Origin: Macquaria australasica
Lineage: Eukaryota > Chordata > Actinopteri > Centrarchiformes > Percichthyidae
Length of the DNA: 64,000 bases
Direction of reading: 5' to 3'
NCBI GenBank assembly: GCA_005408345.1
Contig: SEMN01000349.1
Coordinates: 248,001 to 312,000 of the forward strand
Shown here: positions 40,601 to 48,444 of the stretch, piece after piece
Position numbering within the stretch: the first letter of the stretch is position 1
How the letters are laid out: each line of letters begins with the position of its first letter
The notes under the pieces: model-generated
What the model saw: only the letters and a program-made list of their open reading frames with translations
What the model was told of the DNA's origin: nothing
The model's database searches: none
Program-made: the position numbers and the translations under genes

Positions 40601-42321
40601 CAATAGGTGGGCAGTATAGAAAACACAGTTTTGCCAGTTTTTTCAACAGCGCACAGTCCTAGTTTATACACATACACTGCCACTCACCAGGCTCTGCAGC
40701 CATAGACATGCCACTTTTGTTGTTGGACTGCAGGTCAGTGCGTTCCTTATTGCTGACGGGGAACCTCTGAAGAAGGCTGCGAATTAAATATAAGGAATTG
40801 TGGGAGAGCATGAGGGGCATGGTAGGCCGAGGTTTGTCTGAACCATCCCTCTTCCTGATGGTGAGGAAGCGATTTGGTCCTTTCCTGAAAGAGAAGGAGA
40901 GAATTTTCCATTAACATACTTGTCAAAACTGATTTAGACTTGTGTTTATCGAGCGCCAAAAACTGTTGCTGTAGATGGTCCAAAAATCTGGGAGTGGTAT
41001 TACTCCGTCACCATGGGTGTGTGAATGAGACCAATCTGTAAAGGGCTTTGAGTACCGTTGAGGTTGAAAAGTGCTATATAAGTGAAGTCCATTTACCATT
41101 TATTGAAAACTTGGGTCTTATTCTCATGATAACATTGTACTGCCATGCATTAAAGGTCCAAGGTCGGACACAAACCGGGGATGTATGCGGTTCATGATCA
41201 GCACAGCATGCAAACGGTTAACTACAGTCCTGCCCTATATAAAGTACCTACACCATAGGTTTTAATTATGTCATATTATGCTCTAATTATGTTCCACACA
41301 GTAACTGTGATGACGTTCTTTCATTCACTTTGTGATACAGAGCAACACAGGGCAATAAACATACATATAGAACTGGAGTTAAATAAGGTAACTTCCATTT
41401 CTACTCGTGTCATTACTGAACATAAGACTGTTGCTGTGCAGGCGCTGTGTTTACATTCCTTCATTCACTGTGATAGAGAGTGGGGATCACTTTGTTAGAT
41501 GTGTTTTACTGAAAAGGAGAATATTATTGTCTTTCTTCTTCTATCAATCTCAACCAGCAGCAGAAACACAAGCAGCCAGAGCTGACCGATCACAGTTCTT
41601 GCAGTCACCATGTGGTATCTCTGTACCCACTGTAGCCCCAACATGTAATTACACTTTCAGCTACAGTGTAGCGTACAGCAGCTATGTGCGTAGGCTCCAA
41701 AGCTACACCCTAACCCCTTAACACAGAACTACAAATCCAGCTTTATTGTAAAAGAACTTGTAGCCCTTTGTAAGAGTGAGTGTGTGTAATTTTGTAAATG
41801 ACTCGTCATTTTCAGTCCTAGTTATAATTTCAGCACAGTTCCTCAGAGTTGATGATGATGATTGATGAACACAGGTCCTGGTGGAGTAACTTACCCTTTA
41901 CTCTTAGAAATGTATCCCAGGGACTGTGCCATTCGATGAATAAAAGCCCTCTCAGTACTGGCCAAGGAGGAGGGAAATTCCATCTCTGTTCAGTCAGAGA
42001 AAGGAAAGGGTAAATATTAGGACACTCTACAAGACTCGACCATCATACCTTCCTGCACACACTGGTGTGATATAACCAGATGTTTTACTCAGGTTGACCA
42101 AATACAAGTGTTCTGCTTTTATTTTGATACTCTGATATAAATCCATAAAAACAGTTGATACCTTTCTGGTCACTGTAGCGAAACCTCTCCAGGGAGAGGT
42201 TCACTGCTATCTTGACTTCTTCATCGATGTGAATTTCTTTGAGGCCGTTGGAGATGGAACCACGAGGTGGTGTGTTCTGGCTCTTGGCTGGTTTATGTGA
42301 AGCCATACCAGCATTCGACAT
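13238..42321 (-). CDS. ythdc2: YTHDC2, 3'-5' DExH RNA helicase and m6A reader (30 coding exons)
   Basis: YTHDC2 binds N6-methyladenosine RNA through its YTH domain, unwinds RNA 3' to 5', and with MEIOC and XRN1 drives the mitosis-to-meiosis switch in germ cells (family knowledge). The thirty exons total 4230 nt and join with matching phases to 1409 residues plus stop; the human protein has 1430. Domains seen: R3H about 20-85; Walker A GETGSGKTTQ 212-221; DEVH 312-315; ankyrin-like insert about 500-558 between the RecA lobes; STNIAETS 683-690; QRKGRAGR 731-738; HA2 about 771-943; OB-like region about 944-1100; Ser/Pro-rich linker; YTH about 1270-1386. The expected m6A cage residues are Trp1292, Trp1342 and Leu1347. 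The ATG at 42321 is the first after the acceptor and precedes MSNAGMASHKP. There is at least one upstream non-coding exon. Confidence 0.97.
13515..13782. repeat. Dispersed teleost MITE-like repeat, copy 2
   Basis: Same family as 6066-6316: gagctgaggtgattagtcc at the start, tgggattttgggaaattgtg in the middle, ataatcattagttacagccc at the end. It overlaps the YTHDC2 3' UTR region. Confidence 0.55.
13783..14026. mobile_element. Short hAT-like element
   Basis: It begins CAGGGTTCGACATTAACC and ends with TAGAGCCCTG, whose reverse complement starts CAGGGCTCTA. CAGGG termini suggest hAT. Internal GGCCC-rich motifs recur at both sides. I found no matching 8-bp target duplication. Confidence 0.4.
14040..14900. 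other. YTHDC2 intron, repeat-like CpG-bearing sequence
   Basis: No exon is seen. The texture (CpG-rich blocks, gtgcagcgaccagcacgaag) is unlike the surrounding AT-rich intron and suggests a decayed DNA transposon. Confidence 0.25.
15116..15298 (-). CDS. ythdc2: YTHDC2 coding exon 29 (YTH)
   Basis: Residues 1326-1386: QDWGFVGLGGVFSVEW, then HILNPWNDNKKVQISRDGQ. It carries Trp1342 and Leu1347 of the m6A pocket. Confidence 0.96.
15460..15669 (-). CDS. ythdc2: YTHDC2 coding exon 28 (YTH)
   Basis: Residues 1256-1325: ARYFIMKSSNIRNIDISQQK, then GIWSTTPSN and FSVQGSGHFQ. It carries cage residue Trp1292. The acceptor could shift by one codon (cagcag). Confidence 0.96.
16788..16962 (-). CDS. ythdc2: YTHDC2 coding exon 27 (Ser/Pro linker)
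   Basis: Residues 1197-1255: poorly conserved Ser-rich sequence ending SPSDSPCPSSSGK, matching the linker before the human YTH domain. Phase supports both ends. Confidence 0.85.
17260..18180 (+). mobile_element. Degenerate L2-type LINE, reverse-transcriptase and C-terminal region
   Basis: Reading frames broken by stops and shifts recover TDPLQFAYRP, a FDFSIAFNTVQP-like RT block, EGYRYLGVQLD, and the C-terminal LSKRVIQLRYRKSFLP. These follow in the order of fish L2/Maui elements. Non-functional, within a YTHDC2 intron. Confidence 0.7.
18195..18545. repeat. Dispersed teleost repeat of unknown class
   Basis: An A-rich stretch (aataatacatttatttatat) leads into conserved blocks ggcaggtcgttccaaagccg and gaggggccccgatggcaaaa. 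I recall such sequence as high copy in fish; class unknown. Confidence 0.4.
18730..18881 (-). CDS. ythdc2: YTHDC2 coding exon 26
   Basis: Residues 1147-1196: AAEEQGAGLQQPTGIGQRPR, then PMSAEEGP and a variable linker. Confidence 0.93.
19684..19803 (-). CDS. ythdc2: YTHDC2 coding exon 25
   Basis: Residues 1107-1146: LVFELRQKWQNLFIKRI, then PSKPWSQQDEAIIRTLVS. Confidence 0.94.
19978..20209 (+). mobile_element. tRNA-derived SINE
   Basis: A box-A-like region (caggaggtagagcg) and a box B GGTTCGATCCC (20033-20043) are followed by the body and the tail ctttatataagtgaagtcca. A related tail lies at 41005-41105. Mismatches and the fused body exclude a functional tRNA. Confidence 0.75.
20215..22115. 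mobile_element. Decayed dispersed repeat split by a hAT-like insertion
   Basis: Two outer parts (about 20215-20700 and 21640-22115) carry blocks I associate with one fish repeat family, including ttcattgtgtagagcctgat and agaacagacccttgaggcac. They flank the element at 20723-21272. Boundaries are approximate. Confidence 0.35.
20723..21272. mobile_element. hAT-like non-autonomous element
   Basis: It starts CAGGGCTCTAACTATTTT and ends GGGGCTTGAGCCCTG, giving inverted CAGGGCTC termini. A GT microsatellite lies inside. No convincing target duplication found. Confidence 0.45.
22311..22402 (-). CDS. ythdc2: YTHDC2 coding exon 24
   Basis: Residues 1076-1106: acidic SSLDDFSDSETEDLADLRID, then DWLVFQLDTE. 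Confidence 0.92.
23071..23260 (-). CDS. ythdc2: YTHDC2 coding exon 23 (OB-like)
   Basis: Residues 1013-1075: LPTDWLIYDEMSRGHRMASV, then RCCSMVTPITVAIFGG. Confidence 0.94.
24495..24700 (-). CDS. ythdc2: YTHDC2 coding exon 22 (OB-like)
   Basis: Residues 944-1012: FVRARGGSDIRDVNLNSENW, then AALMAGMYPNLVHVN and KKVHFHPTSIL. Confidence 0.95.
24946..25072 (-). CDS. ythdc2: YTHDC2 coding exon 21
   Basis: Residues 902-943: AWQKARSDGWERSFCEKNFL, then GMRTQLLGQLRAIG. The donor gttatc is unusual beyond GT, but phase and homology require it. Confidence 0.92.
25090..26340. other. YTHDC2 intron 20, left part
   Basis: AT-rich intronic sequence with no exon or recognised element. Confidence 0.5.
26345..26790. 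mobile_element. Probable non-autonomous DNA transposon remnant
   Basis: Repeated aaaacg/gttttgaaaacg motifs and the block gctatgtttacacctagcat resemble fish MITEs of the 'gtttacat...gttttc' type. Termini not resolved. Confidence 0.35.
27439..27711 (-). CDS. ythdc2: YTHDC2 coding exon 20 (HA2)
   Basis: Largest coding exon, residues 811-901: LTDLGYHLADLPVEPHLGKM, LDPILTIACTLAYRDPF, HMALLRAFQ. Confidence 0.96.
27868..27987 (-). CDS. ythdc2: YTHDC2 coding exon 19
   Basis: Residues 771-810: ELCLQTKLLAP, then APQPPPAHAIRNAVQMLK, the start of HA2. Confidence 0.93.
29049..29089. repeat. (GT)n microsatellite beside a splice donor
   Basis: On the YTHDC2 sense strand this is (CA)n starting about six bases inside the intron after exon 18. 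Confidence 0.9.
29096..29201 (-). CDS. ythdc2: YTHDC2 coding exon 18
   Basis: It completes motif VI (AGRCRPGICFHLFSRLRF) and reads to LLRMPLQ, residue 770. The donor gtagcg runs straight into a CA repeat on the sense strand. Confidence 0.94.
29326..29742 (+). mobile_element. 417-bp element with 8-bp TSD carrying a RecQ-like helicase fragment
   Basis: AGAATATC occurs at 29318-29325 and 29743-29750, an 8-bp target duplication. The ends are short inverted repeats (TAGCCC... / ...AGGCTAT). An open frame from 29392 reads MAAADVEHFEATI, then LKEEQTTALKAFVDEKDVFA and VLPTGF, the N-terminal RecQ-type Q-motif/Walker region. The lysine-serine of the P-loop is lost (GFAQ), and nothing of the helicase remains downstream. 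It is an internally deleted copy of a larger element. Confidence 0.65.
29812..29894 (-). CDS. ythdc2: YTHDC2 coding exon 17 (motif VI start)
   Basis: Residues 708-735: VWISKASALQRKGR, with motif VI split across this junction. Confidence 0.95.
30011..30091 (-). CDS. ythdc2: YTHDC2 coding exon 16 (motif V)
   Basis: Residues 681-707: ILSTNIAETSITINDVVFVI, then DSGKVKE. The intron on its 5' side holds a decayed L2 element. Confidence 0.95.
30310..31815 (+). mobile_element. Truncated L2-type LINE, endonuclease region and 3' tail
   Basis: A 225-codon frame (30364-31041) encodes an apurinic-type endonuclease: VRCRPLYLPREFT, VYIPPSANAKEALCELY, IIAGDFNHANLK, LDLVYTNI and GYSDHISVML. The frame breaks at a stop where the family reads on through the pre-RT linker (31042-31290). 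The RT is absent. An AT microsatellite and the typical tail (ttcaataaagcataatctta) follow. Intronic in YTHDC2, opposite strand. Confidence 0.8.
31591..31669. repeat. (AT)n microsatellite
   Basis: About 79 bp of near-perfect AT repeat inside the L2 remnant, at the point where its coding region is lost. Confidence 0.95.
31922..32009 (-). CDS. ythdc2: YTHDC2 coding exon 15
   Basis: Residues 651-680: YQVFTLHSDMQTLDQKKAM, then SPPGVRKI. Confidence 0.94.
32346..32442 (-). CDS. ythdc2: YTHDC2 coding exon 14
   Basis: Residues 619-650: AVLIFLPGYDDIVALRDRIL (motif IV), then YDDKRF. Confidence 0.95.
32637..32815 (-). CDS. ythdc2: YTHDC2 coding exon 13
   Basis: Residues 559-618: LSTEEQELLKLYHHSFDDEW, then VDLDLIMDLLHNIC. 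Confidence 0.95.
33669..33734 (-). CDS. ythdc2: YTHDC2 coding exon 12 (ankyrin)
   Basis: This 66-nt exon encodes TALDFAKAFQQTDAMDLLKS (about 537-558), the second ankyrin repeat. Confidence 0.93.
34034..34160 (-). CDS. ythdc2: YTHDC2 coding exon 11 (ankyrin)
   Basis: Residues 495-536: ETGATPLMVAAGQGF, then IEQLLSMGADINMKASNGW, a classic ankyrin repeat. Confidence 0.95.
34493..34628 (-). CDS. ythdc2: YTHDC2 coding exon 10
   Basis: Residues 450-494: LEPWLLKEMDSCISNIFL, then DAFIQLFNLILYEGVN, the lead-in to the ankyrin insert. Confidence 0.95.
34905..35307. mobile_element. Solo LTR with 5-bp target duplication
   Basis: A 403-bp unit begins TGTAGCGACTATCCTG and ends GGCTCCTACA, the TG...CA form of LTRs with TGTAG/CTACA ends. 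GTTTT flanks both sides (34900-34904, 35308-35312). No internal region, primer-binding site or second LTR is present, so it is a recombined solo LTR. It lies in YTHDC2 intron 9. Family not determined. Confidence 0.75.
35956..36104 (-). CDS. ythdc2: YTHDC2 coding exon 9
   Basis: Residues 400-449: KRLTEWCKAVEK followed by a fish-specific acidic/serine linker. The donor gtgaac is weaker than its neighbours. Confidence 0.88.
36203..36310 (-). CDS. ythdc2: YTHDC2 coding exon 8
   Basis: Residues 364-399: GRQFEVKELFLEDILRLTG, then NKDMKKYKDE. Donor gtacga. Confidence 0.92.
36751..36915 (+). mobile_element. tRNA-type fish SINE
   Basis: It begins ggcattgtggtgaccctgtg, has a box-B-like ggtttgattctgg, and ends with a tail including gcatgtcatttcccctctcc. 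It resembles a widespread fish SINE. Confidence 0.6.
37206..37362 (-). CDS. ythdc2: YTHDC2 coding exon 7 (DEVH box)
   Basis: Residues 312-363 start with DEVHERD (motif II) and include LKLILSSAALD (motif III position). Confidence 0.96.
37759..37861 (-). CDS. ythdc2: YTHDC2 coding exon 6
   Basis: Residues 277-311: VSPKTLLTFCTSGVFLRTLM, then THVIV just before the DEVH box. Acceptor cctcag, donor gtgagc. Confidence 0.95.
38586..38752 (-). CDS. ythdc2: YTHDC2 coding exon 5
   Basis: Residues 222-276: IPQFLLDECSRNGEP, then motif Ia CTQPRRLAAIAVAERVAAER and VGYHIRLESR. Confidence 0.96.
39033..39160 (+). mobile_element. SINE fragment, same family as 36751
   Basis: Shares the gctgcatgtcataccccctc and ccatgtttcctgtctgtatc blocks. 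The 5' part is missing. Confidence 0.55.
39474..39688 (-). CDS. ythdc2: YTHDC2 coding exon 4 (Walker A)
   Basis: Residues 150-221: SGRLNNGIPMVPRR, SLPVHERQQEIIQLI, and helicase motif I GETGSGKTTQ at the 3' end. Confidence 0.96.
39895..40373. mobile_element. MITE with long terminal inverted repeats
   Basis: The left end GGCCAGTTCAGACCAAAGAT is mirrored at the right by atctttggtctgaactgggc, with the similarity extending about 35 bp. The interior is CpG-bearing and non-coding. The target duplication is unclear. It sits in the YTHDC2 intron between exons 3 and 4. Confidence 0.75.
40688..40884 (-). CDS. ythdc2: YTHDC2 coding exon 3
   Basis: Residues 84-149: GPNRFLTIRKRDGSDKPRP, LIRSLLQRFPVSNKERT, ending AAEP. 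Confidence 0.94.
41005..41105 (+). mobile_element. SINE 3'-tail fragment
   Basis: Nearly the same tail as 19978-20209: gtgtgaatgagaccaatctg, then ctatataagtgaagtccatt. Confidence 0.6.
41895..41985 (-). CDS. ythdc2: YTHDC2 coding exon 2 (R3H)
   Basis: Residues 54-83: MEFPSSLASTERAFIHRMAQ, then SLGYISKSKG, the R3H core. Donor gtaagt. Confidence 0.95.
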
Positions 42322-42327
42322 GATGCA
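42162..42327 (-). CDS. ythdc2: YTHDC2 coding exon 1
   Basis: The acceptor (gttacag) is followed by six leader bases and the ATG at 42321. It encodes residues 1-53, including IHIDEEVKIAVNLSLERFRY, the start of the R3H region. Donor gtatca. Confidence 0.93.
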
Positions 42328-42489
42328 CTGTAACAAAACAACAGTTTATCTTAGCACAGGGACAGCAGGAATTGACAGGCGGTCATTCCTACAGTTCATT
42401 TGTTGGACGTCTAATCAAACAAACTGCTTAACGTTTTGCGCTATACCACGTCTCCTGAATGTACCCAGAATACAACAAGACAACTAATG

Positions 42490-44160
42490 AGAGAAGTGGG
42501 AACAATTAGTTAACAAACACACTTTAATTGTGCGTCAAATGAAAAGGTCCATACTTTATTAGAGCTGACAGTTAAAGGTATGTTTGGAAATTTCCAATTC
42601 TATTTCTTTTTTTCTAAAACTAAAATTAAACTGTATTGAAAGTCAGGTCTTGTTTAAATATTCTTTCATCAGATGTTTCCTGATGGAAGTCATAACTTTT
42701 CCCAATGTTATACTATTTAATTACAAATTCATGTATGGCTGCTTGTGTTAAGACAAAATTAAATGCTTCTGTATGTGAGAGGTTAGAGTGGTGAAATGGA
42801 TAAAATCCTCTATCACGGTGTCTGTCATTTTATATTGTGATATCGATATGTATCATTCCATACATTTTAAAGAAAATAAGTAAAGAAACTGTCTATGAAT
42901 AATAAAACAAACACAGGACTGTCTGTTTATGGAAATTCCAGCAAATTAAAGACCTGACAAGGCACTGATGCAAAAATCATCTAAAAATTAAATTTAGCCA
43001 TAAATCAGTTCTGCTCATTGATTTATAACATTGTCCACATTATCCTAAAGGGCTCCACAGATGATCAGCAGTAAAACCGCTCTGCGCTGGCTGTGCCATT
43101 GGTTTCCTATGGGGAGAGAGGTGGCGCCCAGCTAGGAAGGAAGCGCTACCCCTGGTGTGGTGCACCCATATGGATGTATTATGGGTGCAGCGCTTGAAAT
43201 TGCCACAGAGCTGTGCTCAAAGTTCAAATTATTTCAACTTTGACCTTGGTTACCACTGACCTTTCAAAGCACAACCAATGAAATAGCAGCTGTATGCAAG
43301 CAGAGGAGGTGATGGAAGAAAAACTTATATTGTGTGTTTCAGAGTTTCCTGAAGTCTATAACACAACATTAAAACATAGCCTACCACAATCCCGCCAGTA
43401 AAGTAATGCATGGCGAAATCTCAGCAGTCAGATGGGGCTACCAGGTTTGTGAATAGGCACATAGTTTAAGAACTTGGCTAAATCCAATGCTAAAGTTAGC
43501 ACTTTTGGATAACATATACCTGCACTATGCTCTGCGGCCTACCTCGAGATGAAGGTCTGAAGGCAGCTTAATACATATACTGTACGTATACACATATATG
43601 TTAAAGGGAGAGCTATCATGGTGCAAACAGCATGGCAAAATCTCCGACGGTTGACAAATTTATATTGAATCACTGTATATTGTGTATATAATGGAGAAGA
43701 TTTGGCTTGTTTTGAAAAAGGGGAAAACCACCTATTTTACCAGTCTTGAAGTGGAGTACTGCTCAGTCTGTTAGCTTCAATGCTGCTTGCACCTTGGCAC
43801 CATAACCCTTTCTGTCTAACTGGATCATGTGATAGACTCCTATTTGCTCCCACTTCAAGACATTCAGCTTCCTTCAAATCTGGTTCTAATTTCAATGACT
43901 AAGTGGCTAAAAGGCTACATGATAATATTGGTGAAACTTGACCTATGCAGAAGAGTGGTAATTAGCCATGTGAAACATGTTTCACAGTAACATTTAGCCC
44001 CCCTATGTTACAGCACCACGTAGTGAGGAGATTCCACAGTTTAGATCCGGTAATGTGACACGACTGTCACTTGTCATGTCACAATACTGTGCTATATCTT
44101 ATATTACTAACGTTACTACGTTTGTGCTTAACCACATACAATCAAGTATCTGCGCATTCT
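42490..44160. other. YTHDC2 first intron
   Basis: No exon seen. A possible decayed MITE at about 43040-43330 (ctctgcgctggctgtgccat, gggtgcagcgcttgaaattg) is the only recognisable structure. Confidence 0.35.
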
Positions 44161-44171
44161 GTAAGTCTTAC

Positions 44172-44230
44172 CAGGCTGTATGGACTATTAAGGCTTGACC
44201 CAAACTGAAGAGGGTCGGAGGACACGGCTG
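44172..44230 (-). other. ythdc2: Candidate YTHDC2 5' non-coding exon
   Basis: On the minus strand a strong polypyrimidine acceptor (ctgtttcacacag) precedes 59 nt ending at a gtaaga donor. The exon lies upstream of coding exon 1, which itself begins at an acceptor. Confidence 0.5.
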
Positions 44231-44853
44231 CTGTGTGAAACAGAGGAAGAGAGGAAAACGTTATGGATTTATAATAACGTGACATGTTTAACGCTATTGT
44301 GATGCCTTTTCAGTGGCTGTTTTTCATAGGTAAATGACTGTCGGTGTTTTTGTTTTCGGTTGCAGGCGGAACTGTGGACTTGAGACTTTTAACTCGACAG
44401 AAAAAAACATAAAGTTAGGATTGAACGTTTCTGAATGTCTGCGTACGTGTGAGACTAAGGTTAGGGCTAACTTGTAACGTAACTATATAGTCAACAAGCA
44501 AGTCGGTGTAATGTCAAGCCGCTACGTACTTAGGTTGTATTGGCGACAAGCGGACGTTAGCTAAGTTTTCTTTTAAGAAGCCTCTCCACAACGAGCTCGT
44601 GTGTTTCATTTCACTAGTATCGAAACACTAACTTAGCTAAGTTAGCTGCAAGAGACACACCACGGTAACAAAACTGTAGTTAGCTATATGTCCAACGAAC
44701 CTTGCCATAAAACTACTTAACGCAGATACTGTGCCTTGATTAGTGAGAGCTTCGGCAGTGGTCTCAAACGAACAGCACCCGGTCACATTAGGGGGACGAA
44801 CTCCATTGAAATGTTCCAGCGGTTCCCAGTGTTTTGGTTTTGACCGCCAACAA

Positions 44854-44868
44854 CGGAAGTACATCCGG
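44854..44868. promoter_or_regulatory. Paired ETS-type motifs, candidate YTHDC2 promoter
   Basis: CGGAAG (44854-44859) and ATCCGG (44863-44868) form an inverted ETS-factor pair, common at TATA-less housekeeping promoters. The transcription start is not defined. Confidence 0.35.
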
Positions 44869-45337
44869 TAGGACTCCTTCAGAATTAAAGAGTCGTTACG
44901 ACGAACCTTACGTTTGACCTGAAAACATAATTTTACTCACAAAGTAATGGCGTAATTATTTCTAATATTTGAATTGCAATAACTGTTCAATGACAATTTG
45001 TTTAAAGCCCATGAAACTCAGAAACGGCAATTCTGGATTACTTCTAAAGTGACACAGGTAGCGTTAACCTTTCATTGTCACTGCAATAAAATCCTGTATA
45101 TTATACTATTTATATCCTTCTAGTCTAATTAAAAATACTGAGATAAAAATTGATTAATAGGCTGAAAATGATCAGGTAAAGTTATATTTAGTCCAGTAAT
45201 TGTGACTTCCGGTTAGGTATTCAGCCTTCAAAATAAAAGCACCGTCGAATATATACTATAGATAAAATCTGATTTTACAGTAGGGGCTGGCTCAATTTGT
45301 GGCTGCGGCAGCTAGTAGTGGCATTTCCGGTGGCAGC

Positions 45338-45800
45338 CTGAGCAGCCACCGACCTGCCACGGCTGCTGCCGCTATTTGAGGCAGCTGCCGCTGCTGCCAC
45401 CGACCTGCCACGGCTGCTGCCGCTGTTTTAGGTGGCTGCCACTGACCTACCGCGGCTGCCACCGACCTGCCACGGCTGCTGCCGCTGTTTTAGGTGGCTG
45501 CCACTGACCTGCCGCTGCTGCCACCGACCTGCCGCGGCTGCTGCCGCTATTTGAGGCAGCTGCCACCGACCTACCGCGGCTGCCACCGACCTGCCGCGGC
45601 TGCTGCCGCTATTTGAGGCAGCTGCCACCGACCTACCGCGGCTGCCACCGACCTGCCGCGGCTGCTGCCGCTATTTGAGGCGGCTGCCACCGACCTGCCG
45701 CTGCTGCCACCGACCTGCCGCGGCTGCTGCCGCTATTTGAGGCGGCTGCCACCGACCTGCCGCTGCTGCCACCGACCTGCCACGGCTGCTGCCGCTGTTT
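45338..45800. repeat. Left 42-bp-type GC-rich minisatellite
   Basis: Tandem units built from ccaccgacctgccgcggctg and ctgccgctatttgaggc, inverted relative to the right array. Units alternate between 42 bp and forms lengthened by about 20 bp. Confidence 0.85.
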
Positions 45801-46246
45801 TAAAATTTTAAAATCTTAAAATTTTTATTTTATACAAGTTTGTTTCTGTATTGTTGTTTATTGTGTGTGTGTTTTGTGTGGCTTGTTTGTTGATGTATGA
45901 CATTCATTATGATTGTAACACATTTGTATAACATGTGCTATCCTGTAAATATTATAATAGCACACGATTCTTAGTTGCATTTACTGATTCCACATTTTGT
46001 GATGCATGTTTTTCATTGTCTTTTTATAACATCTGTGTATCTTACATACAAACATATATATATACTATATGTTTATGGTATTTAACAACAATCTTTTTTA
46101 ATATGTGTGGTATGTTCTCTGATATCATTAAGTTAATATTTTCAGAATGATAAAATTAAATTGCATAATGTATGCTTAATGTAATTAATTACAAATTAAT
46201 TATTAATTAAATCTGCCACATACATAAACTTTCCATTGCCTTCTTA

Positions 46247-46447
46247 TGAATCATATATATATACGTATATATATATATATACATATATATACATACATAT
46301 ATATATACGTATATATATATATACATATATATACATATACACGTATATATATATATACATATATACATATATATATACATATATATGTATATATATATGT
46401 ATGTACATATATATATATATATATATATATGTACATACATATATATA
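46247..46447. repeat. AT/TATACG microsatellite
   Basis: About 200 bp of TA repeats with CG and CA interruptions. Its apparent Tyr/Ile open frames on both strands are artefacts. Confidence 0.9.
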
Positions 46448-46598
46448 AGATAAGATAAGATAAGCCTTTATTGTCCCACAGCGGGGAAATTTTTAGCGTT
46501 GCAGCAGCCAGCAAAAGTGTCATATATAGAAATACAATAAAAATAAATAGAAAAATAGTCCTATACACAGTATAGACAGAAATAAATAATAGAGTGAC
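46448..46598 (-). mobile_element. L2/Rex-type LINE 3' tail
   Basis: Begins with GATAA repeats and gcctttattgtcccacagcg, the reverse complement of the common fish LINE tail ending in TCTTA repeats. Nested in the 45278-50088 element. Confidence 0.55.
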
Positions 46599-46657
46599 AC
46601 ATATATATATACATATATACATATATATATACACACATATGTATGTATGTATGTATG

Positions 46658-46696
<39 letters not shown>
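46599..46696. repeat. TA/TATG/CA compound microsatellite
   Basis: Consecutive (TA), (TATG) and (CA) runs. Confidence 0.85.
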
Positions 46697-47686
46697 AGAG
46701 GCAGAGGCAACACTTAAACTTTATGATAGGGTATGACACTTTATGACACAAGTGGCATGAGGTGATTGGCTATTTTAATGGTCACATTTGAAAGTTAGGC
46801 TATATGTTAGACTATAAGGAGTCGTAAGTACATTAAATGTACGAAGTCCTACATAAGACAATATACCGAAATTTTGGAAACCTAGTGCGTTTTGTTATCA
46901 TTTATGAGAAAGAGGCGGCAGGAGAGAAGTAAGCTACAAAGGCAAGGTAAGCCTACCAAATGAATTGTTTGTAAGAAATGTATCCTTTGAAAATGTTGGA
47001 AATTGTTACTACATAGTTCCCAGATACAATTATTATAACATAACCCTATTTTCTGACAGATATGGAGTTAAAGTGAAGCTCAAATAGGCCTACTTAAATT
47101 GCCTTCCATACCTGGCAACCCTTCAGGGCGTGAACTGGATCGTAAAAAGGGGATCACTGCCCACCTTTTTGTCAGAGTGGACATTTACAGTAATACTTCT
47201 GTCAGGCAATGCAAGCCCAAGATACCCTAACGACTGAAGAGACCTAGGTAATCAGATTTAGTTAGATGTATGCCTTTATGTTTTGAAAGCGCGCATTTAT
47301 TTTGTTAATTTGAATCGACAATATGATACCTACGTTCCCAACACATAGTGTTTGTTTGTAGTGGCCTAAGTAAGCTACAGTTAACTAAAACTTAATTTTA
47401 TTGCATACTTGGTTTAAACTGTCAGCCTGGCTTGGAAAAAATTCATGTTCCCATTTCTTGTTGACCAGTCACTTTAATCTATCCAGACTCTTGACTTGGT
47501 GGCTGGGCCCGTTTAAACGAGTATGGAAAATGGAAGGTGAGAAGGGCTACAAATAGTAATTCGTATGGAGCGTAAATGTTGCCTTGCCAGTTCACAATTC
47601 ACACAGCTTTTAAGTCTTGTATTGTTAACCACTTCTGTCAGCATGGTATATAAAATAGTTTTTTCCATGTTTCTTCTTTACCCCAG

Positions 47687-47782
47687 ACAGAAGAGATTAT
47701 CCAGCGACTGGAAAAAATCCTGTCAGTGCCCGGATCTGTAGCTGAGAAACAGCTATTCATTACAGAGGTCATTTTGCCAGAG
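47687..47782 (+). other. Coding-like exon 1 of an unrecognised spliced frame
   Basis: Acceptor taccccag and donor gtaagc bound 96 nt encoding EEIIQRLEKILSVPGSVAEK, then LFITEVILPE. The frame is open and in phase with the next two blocks. No start codon is found upstream in frame. Family not recognised. Confidence 0.45.
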
Positions 47783-48140
47783 GTAAGCTAATGAGGATAT
47801 GTACCAAATTATCAATTAGTACAAAAATTACATTTACAGCAAAAAATTAGTGAGTAAGTAATGGCATAAGCTTCTAAGAGCTACGAGTGTCAATAGACTT
47901 TGGAGAATTTTGAAAACCATTTGAAGAATAGATATCACAACTACAAAATGGAAACATGACTTTCTACTATAATTAATCTCTAGCCGTTAGAATCCAAACT
48001 GCAGTACTAAGTATAAATATCAATTTAAGTGAAAACATAAATGTATACAAAACTGAAAACTTCAATGTGATTAAAGCTGTCAATTTTTTACATGCATATT
48101 ATTATTATTATTGTTATTAATAATATTTTATTTTTTGTAG

Positions 48141-48235
48141 GTTTTGATTCAGTGGTTGCAAAGCAACAGCAACATGTGCCGATACCGAGCAGAATCTGTG
48201 CTTCTGAAGAGCACATCTTCCAAGGAAAAGAAAAG
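48141..48235 (+). other. Coding-like exon 2 of an unrecognised spliced frame
   Basis: Acceptor tttgtag and donor gtacag bound 95 nt encoding VLIQWLQSNSNMCRYRAESV, then LLKSTSSKEKK. Phase 0 to phase 2. Confidence 0.45.
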
Positions 48236-48401
48236 GTACAGGACATTGCTTACATTGTGGGTGTGCAAGCATGCCTATGTGCAATATCACTAAATCCATT
48301 CTGCTAGTCGTGGCATAGAGTGGTTTTGCAGGTCAAGATGACGTCACTGTAATGACGGAATGTGGCACTGGTTCATTTACAGATAATTTTCTTTTTTCCA
48401 G

Positions 48402-48444
48402 AGCTGCAGAGATGATAACAAGTGACATAGAAAGCACAAAAGAG
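48402..48444 (+). other. Coding-like exon 3 of an unrecognised spliced frame
   Basis: Acceptor ttttccag and donor gtaaca bound 43 nt that restore phase and encode AAEMITSDIESTKE. A possible last exon at 48820 adds four codons and a stop (48832-48834). Confidence 0.4.

Noticed and set aside
46207..46751. Several Tyr/Ile-rich open frames on both strands
   Set aside because: They translate AT/TATACG microsatellite sequence and have no splice or start context.
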